From Cordilura impudica (Eukaryota; Arthropoda; Insecta; Diptera; Scathophagidae), in the NCBI GenBank assembly GCA_963682025.1, contig OY821518.1:226405070-226469069 (forward strand): DNA of 64,000 nt, given 5' to 3'. Positions 11,004 through 22,584 of this stretch are shown here, piece after piece. The notes beneath the pieces were generated by a model. That model saw only the letters and a program-made list of their open reading frames with translations, searched no databases and had not been told where the DNA came from. The stretch's first letter is position 1, and each line of letters starts with the position of its first letter. The translations under genes were made by a program, and so were the position numbers.

Positions 11004-11669
11004 TGTACATTAGGGTGGCCCTAATAAAAAAAGTTTTAAAACTCTCGGCGTCACCCCCTAGATATATACAAATAGCAAACAAACTGAGAAACACAAAGTT
11101 TAGAGTCAATCAAAAGAAATTTAGAGGTGCCTCAACACGACTGAAAATTTCAACTATGTTTATATGGGGAAAATATGACTTTATTTTTTAGATTTTTCAA
11201 AAATTTGGTTCCATAGTTTGAATCGATATTAGTACTAAATTATCTTTTTAAAAATCTATATAACTTCAAAATCGAATAAAAACTCGCCAAGAAATAACAA
11301 ATGCCCCAAACCACTTTTGTGCCAAAAAAAACTCTAGGTCTTGAAATGTGATGAAATTTTTTTCAATTTTAACAAATTGATTAAAGCCGTAATTTTTTTT
11401 TTTGTCTTTATACCTATAAGTAGGACCTGCAATACCAGAGATAATTATCAACACCGGTATTCGGTATTGATTTTCAATAAATACCGGTATACCGGTACTA
11501 TACCGGTATTGGTGAATTATTTAAAAAATTAAAAACAAATTGTATAAATTGATAATTTGTTTAATTAGTACAAAAATAAACTTTAAATTAACATTCATTT
11601 TAAATTATAATATATATATTTCTCATTCCTGTCAGTGATTCATTCGGGAAAAAATAAAAATAAAAAAAA
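11004..11669. other. Non-coding flank of the hAT element
   Basis: A TAGGGTGGCCCTA palindrome lies at about 11008. A cluster of ACCGGTAT/ATACCGGT palindromes lies at about 11452-11512. The latter could be the subterminal region of the adjacent hAT transposon, whose C-terminus starts at 11670, but no matching opposite terminus was found near 17 kb. Confidence 0.4.
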
Positions 11670-13237
11670 TCAATTTTGCTTTAATAGTAAATAACTTCTT
11701 AAAAAGCAAAGTGTGTCCAGGGATTCATCACTTAGAGATGACCTGATTTTGGAACAAATATTTCCAGATGACGAAAACACTCTTTCAGCCTCGACGCTGG
11801 TTGGCGGAATAGTATTTAAATAATCATATGCTTTTTGCAAATTTAGTCCGCGATATCCTTCTTCTTCGAAAATAGCCATTTCTTTATTAATAGTTTTGTC
11901 CAAATTTACAGATTTTTTTGTTATGACTTTATGGTCCATTTGTTTTTCTTTATTAATAGCAAAATTTAATCTTTCCTGCATTGAATAGTTCATTTCTAAG
12001 TCCGAGGAATCTGAAGAAGATGATGATATGTTATGAGACGGTGAAGTATTTAAATTTGAATCTGAAAAACGTTTAACTATAGTTGATATCAAATTAGCAA
12101 ACTCTTTTTTTGACAATTGTTCGAAGGACAATTCATTATCTTGATGTTTTGATTTTATTTGTCCTTTGTGAATATATTGAAGCAGACTTGATAATTTGGT
12201 TCGCCTTTCGTTAATTCTACATGCTAAAGAAATTTTAAATTCACCGCTTAATTGTCCAGTTCCTAAATTATTAATCATAAATACAATAGTGGCATCTGCA
12301 GATAGGAGAGTCGCATCATGATTCCACTGCTGATTTTATTGGCAACAATGTTGAAATAATACCAGAAATAATATCCATTTATGCCTCTTCAAATGATATA
12401 GTGGAACATAAGTCTATTAAAGATTTTAAAATGCAATTTCTTAGTTCCCAAAAGCGCTTTAGCATAAAAAATAAGCTATTCCATCTGGTTTTTGTATCCA
12501 GAATCAGCGAAATTTCTTTGTTAAATTCAGCTTTGACATATTTTTGAAGTATATCGTCATTTTTTTGGGGGGAACGTCGAAAAATATTTACAACTTTTCT
12601 TACCTTATTGATAAGTGGACGTATTTCTGCTTTCAGGTCCATAGAATCATCATAATTTTCAGAAATTTTAAATCCATCTACATCGTTTTCCTCAACATCT
12701 GATTCAGCATCACTTTCGCTATTTATTTCTCTTTCTCCCTCAGATTCCAAATTTGTTGCTTTTTTTTATTATTCTTGCAGTACAAAACGTCTAGCACCGC
12801 CAATTGAATACCATGGGCATAACAAAGCTGCTGATGGCATTTTACTATCCGTCCTACTTTTTTCGTCATAGAAGCGCCATCTGTAGCTATACATGCGATG
12901 TCTTCATCAAAATATAGTTCATATTTTTCTAATTTTTTTGTAATAAGTTCAACACAACTCTCTGGTGGAAAGGTCCCAAAAATACGAATTAATCCTAAGT
13001 TGCAAAATTTGTTTTGTAAATGTAAATTTAAATTTAAATATCTTCTATTTTTACCAGACGTCCACTCATCAAATGTTAGACTGAACTTTCCTTCTTTTTT
13101 TCAGATCTGAAAAATCTTTTACGATCTCTTCGCGAATATTTACACCATACCTTAAAACAATTTTGGGACGTCAAGTTTTCGAGCCAGCAACGATTTTCTC
13201 AATTCGATAGAAGTAGTAAAAATACTAAATCGTAGAC
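11670..13237 (-). pseudogene. hAT transposase, core and C-terminal dimerisation domain
   Basis: Minus-strand motifs in order: VDGLRFSIFTTSIELRKSLL (about 13180-13237), FPPESCVELITKKLEKYELY and CIATDGASMTKKVGRI (about 12860-12960), CYAHGIQLAVLDVLY (about 12785-12830), KVVNIFRRSPQKNDDILQKY, ILDTKTRWNSLFFMLKRF (about 12450-12510), and the C-terminal LQKAYDYLNTIPPTSVEAER and VFSSSGNICSKIRSSL (about 11700-11840). The last is the hAT family dimerisation region; TDGA carries a catalytic aspartate. Frame breaks occur near 12300 and 12770 and a stop occurs in the IFARRS region near 13120. The N-terminal part lies beyond a Transib insertion at 16622-16992. Confidence 0.88.
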
Positions 13238-13831
13238 CGTCGCACAGTGGTCAATTTCGCGAGATAGCGGTCAAAACTCAATAACTTTTGACGCAATTTA
13301 TTTTGTTCAATAGGAGGGTCTTTAAGCTTCAATTTGCGTGTTCAAACGTAAAAATCGACTGATAGGAACGTAAGTAATTTGGAGTTAAAAATGCATTTTA
13401 ATTTTTTGTTGAGTTTCCATGTAAAAGTTGAATATTTTGACATTTTAAATAGGTATTTTTTTTATAATTTCTTATTTTCTTCAATCGTATTTTACAACCA
13501 ATACTTATTTATTATTCCTAAACTTAATTTTGGTCAGAAAATGCCAACATTTGGCCCCTGACATTTATTTAGTCTCAAAATCCACAGGGACCAAAGGTTG
13601 GTTTTTTGGAAGAAATCTAATTCTTGTGAGGATTAAACTGAAAAATAACACTGAAATTCCCAACAATATCAATACCATTTGGATATATTATATACAGAAC
13701 ACAACATCGATAAAATTTTAAGTAAACTTTTACTATTGATTTAAAGTGCACATACATATATTTTATTTAAATGTATTAAAAAAATTTATACTAAAATTAG
13801 AAACAAATTATAATCTTTAAACTAGTATTAA

Positions 13832-15872
13832 TTAAACAATATTAGAAAAAATTTCTTCCAAATAGCTTTGATTTTCATTTTGCAGTAGTTGTTTAGCTTC
13901 TTCATCTAACTCTAATGAGGTTGATTTCCATTTTTGTCGAATACTGGACATATATGGGTCTGATGTGCACAACAAAATATTAATAAGATCTTCATTAGTA
14001 CAATATCTGGAAATTTTTCTTGTATTGTGCTCGCGAAAGAATCTGTAGTCTTTGTTCCTTTTTTCTTGGGCTTCTTCTGAGAGATCTCCAATTGGAAGCA
14101 TATTCTGCTGAATTATTTGTTCCCCATGGAACAAAATTTTGTGAACTGTGGTTGGCATATGTCTCCAAGAATATTTTTGGTTATAAAGGGTTGCTGTCTC
14201 ATTAGCATACTGACCAAATTTTTTTGCATCTATCTTTTTGCTACATGCTATAACTTGTAATATGATTTGGAATCGTCGTATTAAATCATATTCTACTCCA
14301 GTTATAGAAGCTGCAGTTTCTGGATCGGAAAAAAATCTCCTTGCTGTGTTTCCATCATTAGAATTTCCTTCTCCTTGTTTTGGCTGGTCAATTATAAGGC
14401 CTATCTCACGGTATTTTTCTTGAATATCTTTTTTTTTTGCTTTCTTTTTTCCAAATTTTCTTTGTTGTTTCTCACTGTTTCGCCTAACGGGACAAATTCC
14501 AAATCGTATCCCAATTTAAGAATATGCTCCATAAAACGAATGCTAGCATGAAGAGGTGACATTCCAAAATCATCTGCTTCATTAAAACTATCGTCTTGTG
14601 TTGGTGGTTGGCTCAATTGACTTGATGTTTTTGGCATATGGTGCAGCTTGACGATGACTTTGTTTTGGTTAAAGCTTGTGCAACTTTACCATCAATCATT
14701 GTGAGACACATTTTAAAATTTACTTCAATGTCTTGGTCATCAAATTTAAATGTTACTGGTTGAAGTTCTTTAATTTGATCATTTATTTTTCGAACTTCTT
14801 CATCTATGACATCTTGAGTCTCCTTTTTGTAAGCAAACTTTATTGGTCTACAAAATTTTGTTGACAAGGGAATTTCATTCTTCCATACATCTATCTCTGC
14901 AGCTCTACTAGTTGACGGCTCTGAACCAATATAAGTTTTTGTTAAACGTAATGGAAAGAAACGCAATCGAAGAAATCATGAATAAATTGGCATCTGATGA
15001 ATTTTCCGCATTATATTGTTTGTATTGTTTCTGGCCACAGGACCCATCACATCCCCATTTAGAAATTTAAGTCATTCTGCAATTTTTAAACTTCTTTAAA
15101 TAGTCAGCATCAAATGTCTTTAATAATCGTTCTGCAGTGTGTTCAAGAAGATCCTGCAATTTTATTTCTGCTGAACTTGAAGTTACATTAATAGCAGTTG
15201 GTGAAGGTAAGCAATCTTTTTTGGCAGAAACTATATCTCGATATGATGGAAAAATTCCACAATTTTTTTCATTGGTTCGCTTCCGCAATTCTGTTTATTG
15301 GTTTTTAGTCATTTTCAAATCCAAAAATAGTGCAAATGCTTCTTCTGGAGTAAATTTATTTTCTTCAGTTGGTGTCGGTATACTTCCTAAAATCCTTTTT
15401 GTGCGTCTGGGGCTTGCTTCCACTATTTTTTCAATGATAGCAATTTTACCCTTTTTAGGTTTCGATGGTTGAATTTGATGCAGAAATGAATCCTTTATGA
15501 TGCTACAAGAAACTTCTTCATTGATATGTTTAAGCTTGCGTCTTCGTGATCTTTCACTACAATTATCAATTGGCTTTGCTGGTCGACCACCTTTTCCAGT
15601 TTCCGTGGTAGTTACTGATGGCTTTTTAAAAATAAGTTTATTTCTTAGCCATTCTTGGTTGCGTGAGTAAAACAATTTCTTGTTTCTGGAACATTGATTG
15701 TACCGTTTTCTTAAAGTATTTAAAAGTTTTTTATTTTTAAGTTATGAATTTTAATTTCTTGTTTGTCGCATATTTTGAAGAATGGATTATTCATTATATG
15801 TAAAATAATGTCGTTTTCATCTTTCCGTTCAAAATATATATCAGATAGAACGCTATAACTGAATTTAGCCAT
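13832..15872 (-). pseudogene. Transib transposase (RAG1-core relative), copy 1
   Basis: The putative start is MAKFSYSVLSDIYFERKD at 15872. Later blocks are GRPAKPIDNCSERSRRRKLK (about 15520-15580), EASPRRTKRILGSIPTPTEE, WGCDGSCGQKQYKQY (about 15015-15060), FCRPIKFAYKKET, CLTMIDGKVAQALT (about 14675-14715), SSCTICQ, FGMSPLHASIRFMEHILKLG (about 14510-14570), TTVHKILFHGEQII and LPIGDLSEEAQEKRNKDYRF (about 14035-14095). By alignment to RAG1 logic the catalytic DDE residues are the D of WGCDG, the D of MIDGK and an E in DLSEEAQE; all are kept. The frame is broken by stops and shifts near 15740, 15290, 14990, 14620 and 14400, so no protein is expected. It is very similar to copy 3 at 61219-63168. 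Confidence 0.92.
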
Positions 15873-15963
15873 TGTTTAAACAATAATGAAGAAAAAAATG
15901 AATGCATGGATTAAGATACTATTGCTCGAAGTTTCAACATGATCTTTTTTACCTCATTGAAAC

Positions 15964-16297
15964 ATAATATAACAGGTAGTTGGTTTTACCAGTTATTTCA
16001 ATCGGTTTTAAATTTATTTGCAATTTTCACGTATTTAAGTTGTGTAATATTAGATGGCAATAAAATCTTTTTTACCTTTTCCAAATGAATTGCTAGATAC
16101 CACATAATTTGAGAGTTAACAGGTACTGGCAATAATATAAAAGGTACTTGGTTTTACCAGTTATTTCCATTGGTTTTAAATTTATTTGCAATTTTCACGT
16201 ATTTAAGTTGTGTAATATTAGATGGCAATAAAATCTTTTTTACCTTTTCCAAATGAATTGCCAGATACCACATAATTTGAGAGTTCTATTGTCATTT
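15964..16297. repeat. 168 bp tandem duplication in Transib copy 1
   Basis: Two nearly identical units start with ATAATATAACAGGTAGTTGG at 15964 and ATAATATAAAAGGTACTTGG at 16132. Both continue through TTAGATGGCAATAAAATC and end near GAGAGTT. The low divergence suggests a recent duplication after insertion or in the source element. Confidence 0.85.
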
Positions 16298-16621
16298 TTG
16301 TCAATTTTTTTTACCAGTAATAGGAAATAAGTTAGGTTACACCACAAAATTTATTTCGTCCAAAAAGTTTGAAAAACGAAAAAGTTATGATCATTTAAAC
16401 TTTAAAAATTAACTAAAAATATCATAAATTTACTAAATTCTGAAAAAGCCCATTTTGGACCACCCTGTTCTCAGTGAAATAGTTGAAATATAGTTCTAAT
16501 TTTTTGGCTCCCGAGGTTTACTACTGTCTACTTTCATATGAGTCTAATAACTTTAAAATCGGAGAACAAAAACCAAAAGGAGTTTTGGCCGCTATCTCAA
16601 AATATTGACCACAGTGGGTCG

Positions 16622-16992
16622 ACCGCAGTCATTTTTGATAATACTACACGAAGATCATCGTTTTCATTTTTAAAGTAGTTCGATATTTTTTTTAATTTCG
16701 GCGGTACAGCACCAGTAGATATATTAGATGAGATCGTTGAAGTTTCGGGATTTTCAGCATCTAATCCTCTTTTTTTCAACAAGTTGATGTCATGAGCAGT
16801 TCGTAGATGCGGATGAAGCCCACTAGTTAATCCACCGCATGTTTTTATTTTATTGTCGCATTTGGTACATTTTGCCAAATTTCCTGATATATCTCTCAGA
16901 AAATAATGCCAAACGGAAGTTTTGTCTGTAACGCCTTTTTTAACTGCTTCAGATTCCATATTAAGGCTATTAAAATAAAAAATATATCCCAA
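16622..16992 (-). pseudogene. hAT transposase N-terminus with BED zinc finger
   Basis: The minus-strand frame contains MESEAVKKGVTDKTSVWHYF followed by a BED finger: CTKCDNKIKTC with the paired histidines of LHPHLRTAH (about 16800-16880). It ends in NDDLRVVLSKMTAVD, which is continued by GLRFSIF at 13237 after removal of Transib copy 1. BED fingers bind the transposon ends. The frame upstream of the finger is open to 16992, and a likely start is the internal methionine at about 16960. Confidence 0.88.
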
Positions 16993-17710
16993 TAATTAAA
17001 AAAACTAAAATTTTTACATTAAAATGTACCTCTGTATTAAATTTTAAATATAGAATATAATTTACTTACATTCAACAATATCGATAAATAATATGAAATA
17101 ATTTTGGGCAATATATATTTTTTTAAAACGCAATCTTTATTAATACAGAACAATTAAACTGAACACTAACTAGCCACAAAACCCCAGCACACTTCGATTT
17201 GTATTTTAAAATGTTTTTGTGTTTATTTAACTTTTCAGGAATTAAGAATTTTTTCCAACGATTCCTAAAAAAAATTTTGAAAACTCCTTTTTTAAGTTTT
17301 AAAAAATTTTCTTAAACAAAATTGAAGTTTCGTTAAGTAAATTCCTCTGCAGAAATTTTTTTACAAAGAATTTTTTTTTGCGGATTTCGAGTCAAATGAG
17401 TTTTTTGTGAAATATTCAGTAAATGTACCCTTTCTAAATACTTTTTATCAAAAATTTATCAGTTTTCTACTTTTCAATGTTAGATTTTATCTTAGAATTT
17501 TTAGATGTAACGCTTAAAATATAATAACCAAGTGTGCAAGTCTTTTATGCTAAAAATTTGGAATAAATCGAACAACGTTATTCCTTGTCGAGGCCAAACT
17601 TTGAATTTTGGCATATTTAGAAAAATAATTGTTCTAGTAAACTAGATGAAACCTTTACTATGGGTTGGGAAATAAAATTTAGCTTTATTTAACGAAAAAT
17701 TACCCTTATG
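16993..17710. other. AT-rich non-coding flank
   Basis: No coding or repeat structure was recognised. A splice-donor-like ACTTAC (GTAAGT on the minus strand) near 17068 could belong to the hAT 5' exon. The opposite hAT terminus was not located. Confidence 0.35.
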
Positions 17711-18250
17711 TGCTCCTAGGGTTAACATGATCAAAAATTCAGCAGTATTTGCAAAATATTTGAATTTTTTGACTTCATCTTCCTATATTACAAAAATGCA
17801 GCCGTTTTCAGTTTTTAGTTCATCTTCAGATGGATGAGATGGAGCATTGTCTATTCAGAGAATAGCTGTCAACAGCAGCTTTTTTTTTTTTTTTTTTAAT
17901 TTTTTAACCTAAATTGTACTAAAGTTGTGAAAATGACAATGACTTAGAATGTCTATAATGAACAGGGCAATTAAAATTCTGAAAACAGCGCGGCTTTTTA
18001 GCCTTTCCAACTATAAGAAATTTAAGTTGATGGGATCCTGTGGCGTTTACGCAGAACAAGAAAGTTACTCGCTGCTTTTCAGTTTTTGCACCAGGAGCTG
18101 TTTTTTCTAATGAAGACACGTATATCTTTTGTGGCTACAATTTCCAAAACAATCCGGATTCGTCAGCATTATAGAGCTGATCATTGACTAATCCAAACTC
18201 TTCAATTTTCGTCTTTACTTGAATCAGAATTTAACCATTAGATATCATTA
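17711..18250 (-). pseudogene. pogo/Tigger-type (CENP-B-like DDE_1) transposase fragment
   Basis: Minus-strand pieces: LYNADESGLFWKL (about 18140-18180, catalytic D), VSSLEKTAPGAKTEKQRVTF and LFCVNATGSHQLKFLIVGKA (about 17990-18120), NFNCPVHYRHSKS (about 17930-17970) and, after a T18-type low-complexity run at 17880-17898, IDNAPSHPSEDEL (about 17815-17855, second catalytic D). This is the core of the pogo/jerky transposase family. Both ends are missing, and stops interrupt the frame (for example after FWKL). Confidence 0.85.
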
Positions 18251-18369
18251 AAAAATACCAAATTATACTGTTCATATATTGAAGCTTTTGAACTAAGTTC
18301 ATATTTAAGAGCAGTCAATGGAAGAAAAAAAGTGTTCATATTTTGGGGTGATCATATTTTCGCAAGTGC

Positions 18370-18965
18370 ACTGTATCTGGAGTACCGTAGGAGTTAAAGT
18401 CTTAAAACTTTGTCTAAGGTCCTGAGATATTCATGTGAGTAATAGGGCGGGATCAGATCAATAGGCGTGGCACCCCCCATAAAAACTTAATATTAAATGT
18501 CATATATCTGGAGTACTGTTATAGTGAAAGCCTTGGACCTTTGTCTGAGTTCAGTAGTTATTAACGTGAGTAGTCTAATGGGCGTATCGCCTTCACACAA
18601 AGTAAATATTTGATATCATATAACTCGAGTACTATAATAGAAAAAGCCTTTGGACTTTGTCTGTGTTCATAAGTTATTAATGTGAATAGTTGCTCAAAAA
18701 ATGGGCGGGATGGCGGGATGCGTGGCACCTCCTATAAAAAAAAATATTAAGTACTATGAAAATGACAGTCTCGAAACTTTTGACAAGTATATTACTTACC
18801 AATGTGAGTAGTCGTGGAAAATATGGGTGGAATCGCAAAAATCAAAAATCGCCAAAAACCGGGAATAACAAAAATTGCAAAAATCAATAAACGCCAAAAT
18901 CAAAAATCGGAAAAACCAATAATCGACAAAATCAAAATCGCAAAAAACAAAAATCACGAAATCTT
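18370..18965 (+). repeat. Tandem 115-130 bp units plus a CAAAAATC-rich minisatellite
   Basis: Four degenerate units start with TATCTGGAGTACCG (18373), TATCTGGAGTACTG (18505), AACTCGAGTACTAT (about 18620) and a fourth near 18750. Most carry GTGGCACC and GTGAGTAGT. They are followed by a CAAAAATCG-type minisatellite to about 18965. The same order occurs inverted at 25098-25550. Confidence 0.7.
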
Positions 18966-18989
18966 CTTGTATGCGAATTGCATTCCACG

Positions 18990-19500
18990 AATTTGATGGC
19001 AAGTTTTCGTCGTCCTCCAAAATTGTCTGGTCCAGCTCAATAACATCTGCTAAAATTTCGTGAGCTGATTGAACACCTTGGTCTACACCTTCGGGGTTTA
19101 ATTATTTTTCAAACTGCATTAAACTAGCAGCGGCTTCTTCGAAAGGCGAAAGCGTTAATTGCTTATATCTGCCACCTCCAGTTGCATTCACTTAAGCCTT
19201 GTTCTGCACTAATTTCTTTTTTACATTGCATTTAAAATCTCTCCACACCTAAATATATATTTGACATTTATAAATGTAATCTTTAAAATTATTTTATAGC
19301 TCACCTTTTGCCAACCATCACTATCTCTGTGTGGTGGTCCATTCGAATCTAATTTTGACGTTATCACCTCTCAATCTTGCTTAAAATTATTAGGAGTTGA
19401 ACCTCGATGAAACCCTTTTGCTAAAGCTGGTTTGCTTTTTAGTTCCACGATTAATAAATCAAACTGCTTAGTTGTTATTTATATTTTTTTTCCATCTTAA
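18990..19500 (-). pseudogene. Harbinger accessory Myb/SANT-like protein fragment
   Basis: The minus strand reads QFDLLIVELKSKPALAKGFH, EVITSKLDSNGPPHRDSDGW, then after a probable intron VWRDFKCNVKKKLVQNKA, ATGGGRYKQLTLSPFEEAAA and NPEGVDQGVQSAHEILADVI. The pattern matches the zeste-like SANT proteins that accompany Harbinger transposases and help them reach DNA ends. The intron is bounded by GTGAGC near 19305 and TTTAG near 19250, between WQK and VWR. Stops are present, for example before VNATGG. No transposase partner lies beside it. Confidence 0.7.
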
Positions 19501-19549
19501 ATTTTTATTTTAGTCTAACAGCGGAATATTTTATTTATTTTATGTGTTG

Positions 19550-19720
19550 ACAAAAACAGAGTCACTTTAATACAACGCCGACTCAATGTCGACTTTTATA
19601 ATACTAAGTGGCTGTCAATAGGTATCCAAATTTGTCAATATTGACTACTAAAATGTCATTATTGTGCCGTCGACGTGACTTGTGTCGACGACGACATTCA
19701 TAATAGGGGGTGAATATATT
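19550..19720. repeat. GTCGAC-rich palindromic segment
   Basis: Clustered GTCGAC and CGTCG motifs include GCCGACTCAATGTCGAC near 19580 and GTGTCGACGACGAC near 19690. They may be a terminus of the Harbinger-type element at 18990-19500, but a matching opposite end was not found. Confidence 0.35.
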
Positions 19721-19781
19721 TGAAAAATATAACATTTCTCTATAAATTAAAAAAAATTATGGGGATGTCATAAACCGTTAA

Positions 19782-20020
19782 TAGTGTGTTTACATCCGAG
19801 GAAAATCTAATAGATTCTAGTTGAAATCTATTTCAAAATCTATACCGTTTACATCTAACTTTTTTGACATTTTGTGAGATTTTGTTTCCACAAAAATAAA
19901 CAGCTGCTTAAAATAACACATATAACTAGAAACACCAAAAATATTCAAAACAATATGAAAATGGTTATTGTAAAAAGGAACAAATGAAAAAAGCACAAGT
20001 TGAAATAGAATTTTGCTATT
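19782..20020 (+). mobile_element. Truncated Harbinger-type MITE
   Basis: It starts TAGTGTGTTTACATCCGAGG after a TAA at 19779-19781 and matches the reverse complement of the right part of the full copy at 23428-24126. Homology ends near 20020 and the other terminus is absent. Confidence 0.7.
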
Positions 20021-20059
20021 CATTTTTTATTTAATTTTTCTTCCAAATAATTTTCTTTG

Positions 20060-20175
20060 CGTTTGCATACACAAAAAAATAGAAAATTAATTGACAATAA
20101 ACAAAACAAAAACTAGCTTCGAATTTCGATAATGCCACTTATTCATATTTTTCTTCACGCGGAATTTATAACTGG
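20060..20175 (+). repeat. Dispersed repeat shared with 44108-44225
   Basis: About 115 bp are shared in the same orientation with 44108-44225, including TTGCATACACAAAAAAATAG, the GGCTTCGAAATTCGAT-like core and TTCACGCGGAATTTATAA. The class is unknown and no coding is seen. Confidence 0.65.
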
Positions 20176-21184
20176 TTAATACGATATCCGTAATCGCGTT
20201 TTGTAGTGAATAAAAGGGAGAATAACATTTGCGATTTTTAATTTCACTGTCCATAAAATAGCTTATGACATGGGCCATCTCAACAGGGTTTGGAATGTGA
20301 TGATGTATTCAAAGAAATTAAATTATAAAAAAAAAATTCTTATCTACATTTTGCATGGGTTTCGGTGGGCGTGGCCGATTTTGAATTTTGGCAGACATCT
20401 CTTTTTAAGTCTAGAAAGTGTGTATGTACCAAATTTGAAGGCCTTTGCTTGGATAGGAAGAGTTTTATGTGAAAAAAACAATTTGGATTGTAAGGGCGGT
20501 GGTTATGGCCAATTTTGGTGAAATTCCATTTGTTTCATAATTTAGTCAATATAATGCTCGGTGCCAACTTTGATCTGGATGATCTGGAACCACCTCTAAT
20601 AGTTTTTGTATCAAGCCATCACTCTGTGCGGTGTTCCATCTTGGCAGGTCGTACGGCCTATACTCTGCCACCTAAACTCTACCACCCAATATTTTTTTAT
20701 AGTTTGTAAGGTTGCCACTTTTCGCCAACGTATTACTGTCATCTATGTGTAAGGTCGGTTTCTTCTGGGACTGCCCACGAATATAGTTTTATTGGGAGAA
20801 ATGTGAAAAATGTTGAAAAAACCAAAAATGGGTTTTTTAAAATGACAGGCGGTTATATTTAGTGTCGAGATTTTTTGGGAAACATAAAATAAACCAAACT
20901 TTAGGGGTGGGTGCATCTATTTGACTTTGAAAGCAGAATATGAATAAAACTTAAAAGGAATGCTAAAGAGTGTAAAGAAAAATTTTTAAAAATTCTCAAC
21001 ACAACTAAACCTATTTTGTTCTTGCTTCTCTACCCATACAAACAAGAACTCCAGGCCTGTCACGTTGTCTAGAACACAACGTAAAAATTGGCTCTTTGCC
21101 CTGTTTTAGTAAGAAACAATTTCCACCTTAAATAGTACATTTATAAGAAAAATGAATATGAGTCCGATCACAGGGGAGATGTGT
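20176..21184. other. Gene-free, repeat-like DNA
   Basis: GGGCGTGGCC (about 20370) and related GGCGGTGG motifs resemble the tandem repeat at 1-470. No coding exon or transposase homology was recognised. Confidence 0.4.
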
Positions 21185-21266
21185 AAACATCTACACCTTT
21201 TCCAATTGTATTTCAGAAAGTATCAAATGTATTTCAGAAAACATCAAATGTATTTCAGAAATTTTA
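21185..21266 (-). repeat. Short inverted arm of the 24 bp minisatellite
   Basis: ACACCTTTTCCAATTG plus about three TTTCAGAAAANATCAAATG-type units are the inverted counterpart of the right end of the minisatellite at 23330-23405. The two arms enclose Helentron-like copy B and a MITE. Confidence 0.7.
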
Positions 21267-21279
21267 AATTCAGAGTTAA

Positions 21280-22080
21280 CAAGTAAGAAAATTATAGTCG
21301 GTCTAGACCGACTATACGATACCCTATACCATGCGTTTAGAGACCCTATCTCTCAGGCCCAACTAACTGGATATAGTAAATAAGCATAAACCAAATTCGA
21401 GTGGAATTTTTCTTAATTTTTTCGGCTGCAGATATGAAAAATTTCATATCGGATGCTATATCTATATGGGGACTAGGCCCAAAAATGGATCGATCCCGAC
21501 CATATTTGGTAAAGTCTCTTGTATTTTGCAAGAATATATACATGCAAAATTTGAGAAGAATCAGTGCAATATTTTTGTTTTCTGATAGATTTAAGTGAAG
21601 ATCGGAAAGCATCTCTATAAGGGGCCAATGACTAAGAGTTGTCCAATAGGGATCATTTTTGGACTACTGATTAATGGATGTAATATATACATACAAACCC
21701 AATTTGACTAAGATTTGTATGATAATTTGGATCTTATGGCAATATATGTTGATTTCATAGGGGTCATTTGTATGGGGGCTAGGTCTGAACAAGGATCGAT
21801 TCTCACCAATTTCAATGGCGTTCATCCCATGGCCGATATAAGGTTAAATACCAAATTTCATCAATATATATTCATATTTGCGACCTGCAGTTTGATTACA
21901 AGCTTTACATGGACACACAGTCGGACGGACGGACGGACGGACAGACATCGTTAAATCGAATCAGATAGTGATTCTGATTCGATCGGTATAATTAAAGATG
22001 GGTGTAGGTCAAATATTTTTGGTTGCTACAAACAGCATCACAAAGTCATTATACCCAAACCACATAGTGGTATAGGGTAT
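21280..22080 (-). mobile_element. Helentron-like element, family 1 (copy B, full length)
   Basis: Both ends are intact: CAAGTAAG plus the ATAGTCGGTC palindrome at the left and TGGTATAGGGTAT at 22068-22080. The GACGGACG microsatellite is at about 21919-21945. It interrupts the block between the two minisatellite arms. Confidence 0.85.
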
Positions 22081-22313
22081 AAAAAGTAGTTTACCCTACA
22101 ACACCGAAAAGTTATTATTGTTTCTATTAGTGATTTGGAGTCGCAGAAAATGTTTAGCAATATTTGGACTTATTTGTTATGCACTGGAAAATAAACTATC
22201 AAGGGCGGCCTTTTAATCGAACGGACTTAAGTTGTTAATCAGCTACATTATAAACAACAGGATAGAATTTTGACCGATTTTGAAGTCATTATTTTGAAAA
22301 AAACAAGTTTATA

Positions 22314-22569
22314 TCGTCACCTAAAATGCAAAAGGCCGTCACTAACAAAAAGTTCAAAGTTGACTTTTTGTATTGTAGTTATGGCCTTTTACTTAAAAAC
22401 TACTATTTTACCATAAATTTGTTTCATAAATAAAATCCATCTTTATTTTTCAGCATGATTCTAAAATTTGGATATTAAGTTTAAAGCAGTTTTTGTTTTA
22501 TGATGTTTTTTGCTTCTCCTGTAAAAAAATAAAAATATTAGTTACGGCCTTTTGCATTTTTGGTGACGA
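22314..22569. mobile_element. Small MITE (256 bp) with TA duplication
   Basis: The left end reads TCGTCACCTAAAATGCAAAA and the right end is its inverse with one difference (TTTTGCATTTTTGGTGACGA). About 28 bp of inverted repeat are visible, flanked by TA on both sides (22312-22313, 22570-22571). TA duplication suggests Tc1/mariner mobilisation. It is non-coding. Confidence 0.8.
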
Positions 22570-22584
22570 TATGTAGTTTTCAAG

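Larger units (their letters stand above)
13243..16616 (-). mobile_element. Complete Transib transposon (copy 1), 3374 bp
   Basis: The left end starts CACAGTGGTCAATT. The right end, read inward, starts CACTGTGGTCAATA, and the two inverted repeats match for about 36 bp. The flanking 5 bp are CGTCG (13238-13242) and GGTCG (16617-16621), matching at four of five positions; Transib makes 5 bp GC-rich duplications. Each end has a 7 bp heptamer, exactly 23 bp, then AAAACTCAA (13273-13281) or AAAACTCCT (16578-16586 reversed). The element lies inside the hAT gene: removing it restores the codons T-A-V-D-G-L-R-F. A 168 bp tandem duplication sits in its 5' region. Confidence 0.92.

Noticed and set aside
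17880..17898. Long T run as a LINE or SINE poly-A tail
   Set aside because: It lies within the pogo transposase sequence on both sides, so it is a low-complexity expansion rather than an insertion tail.
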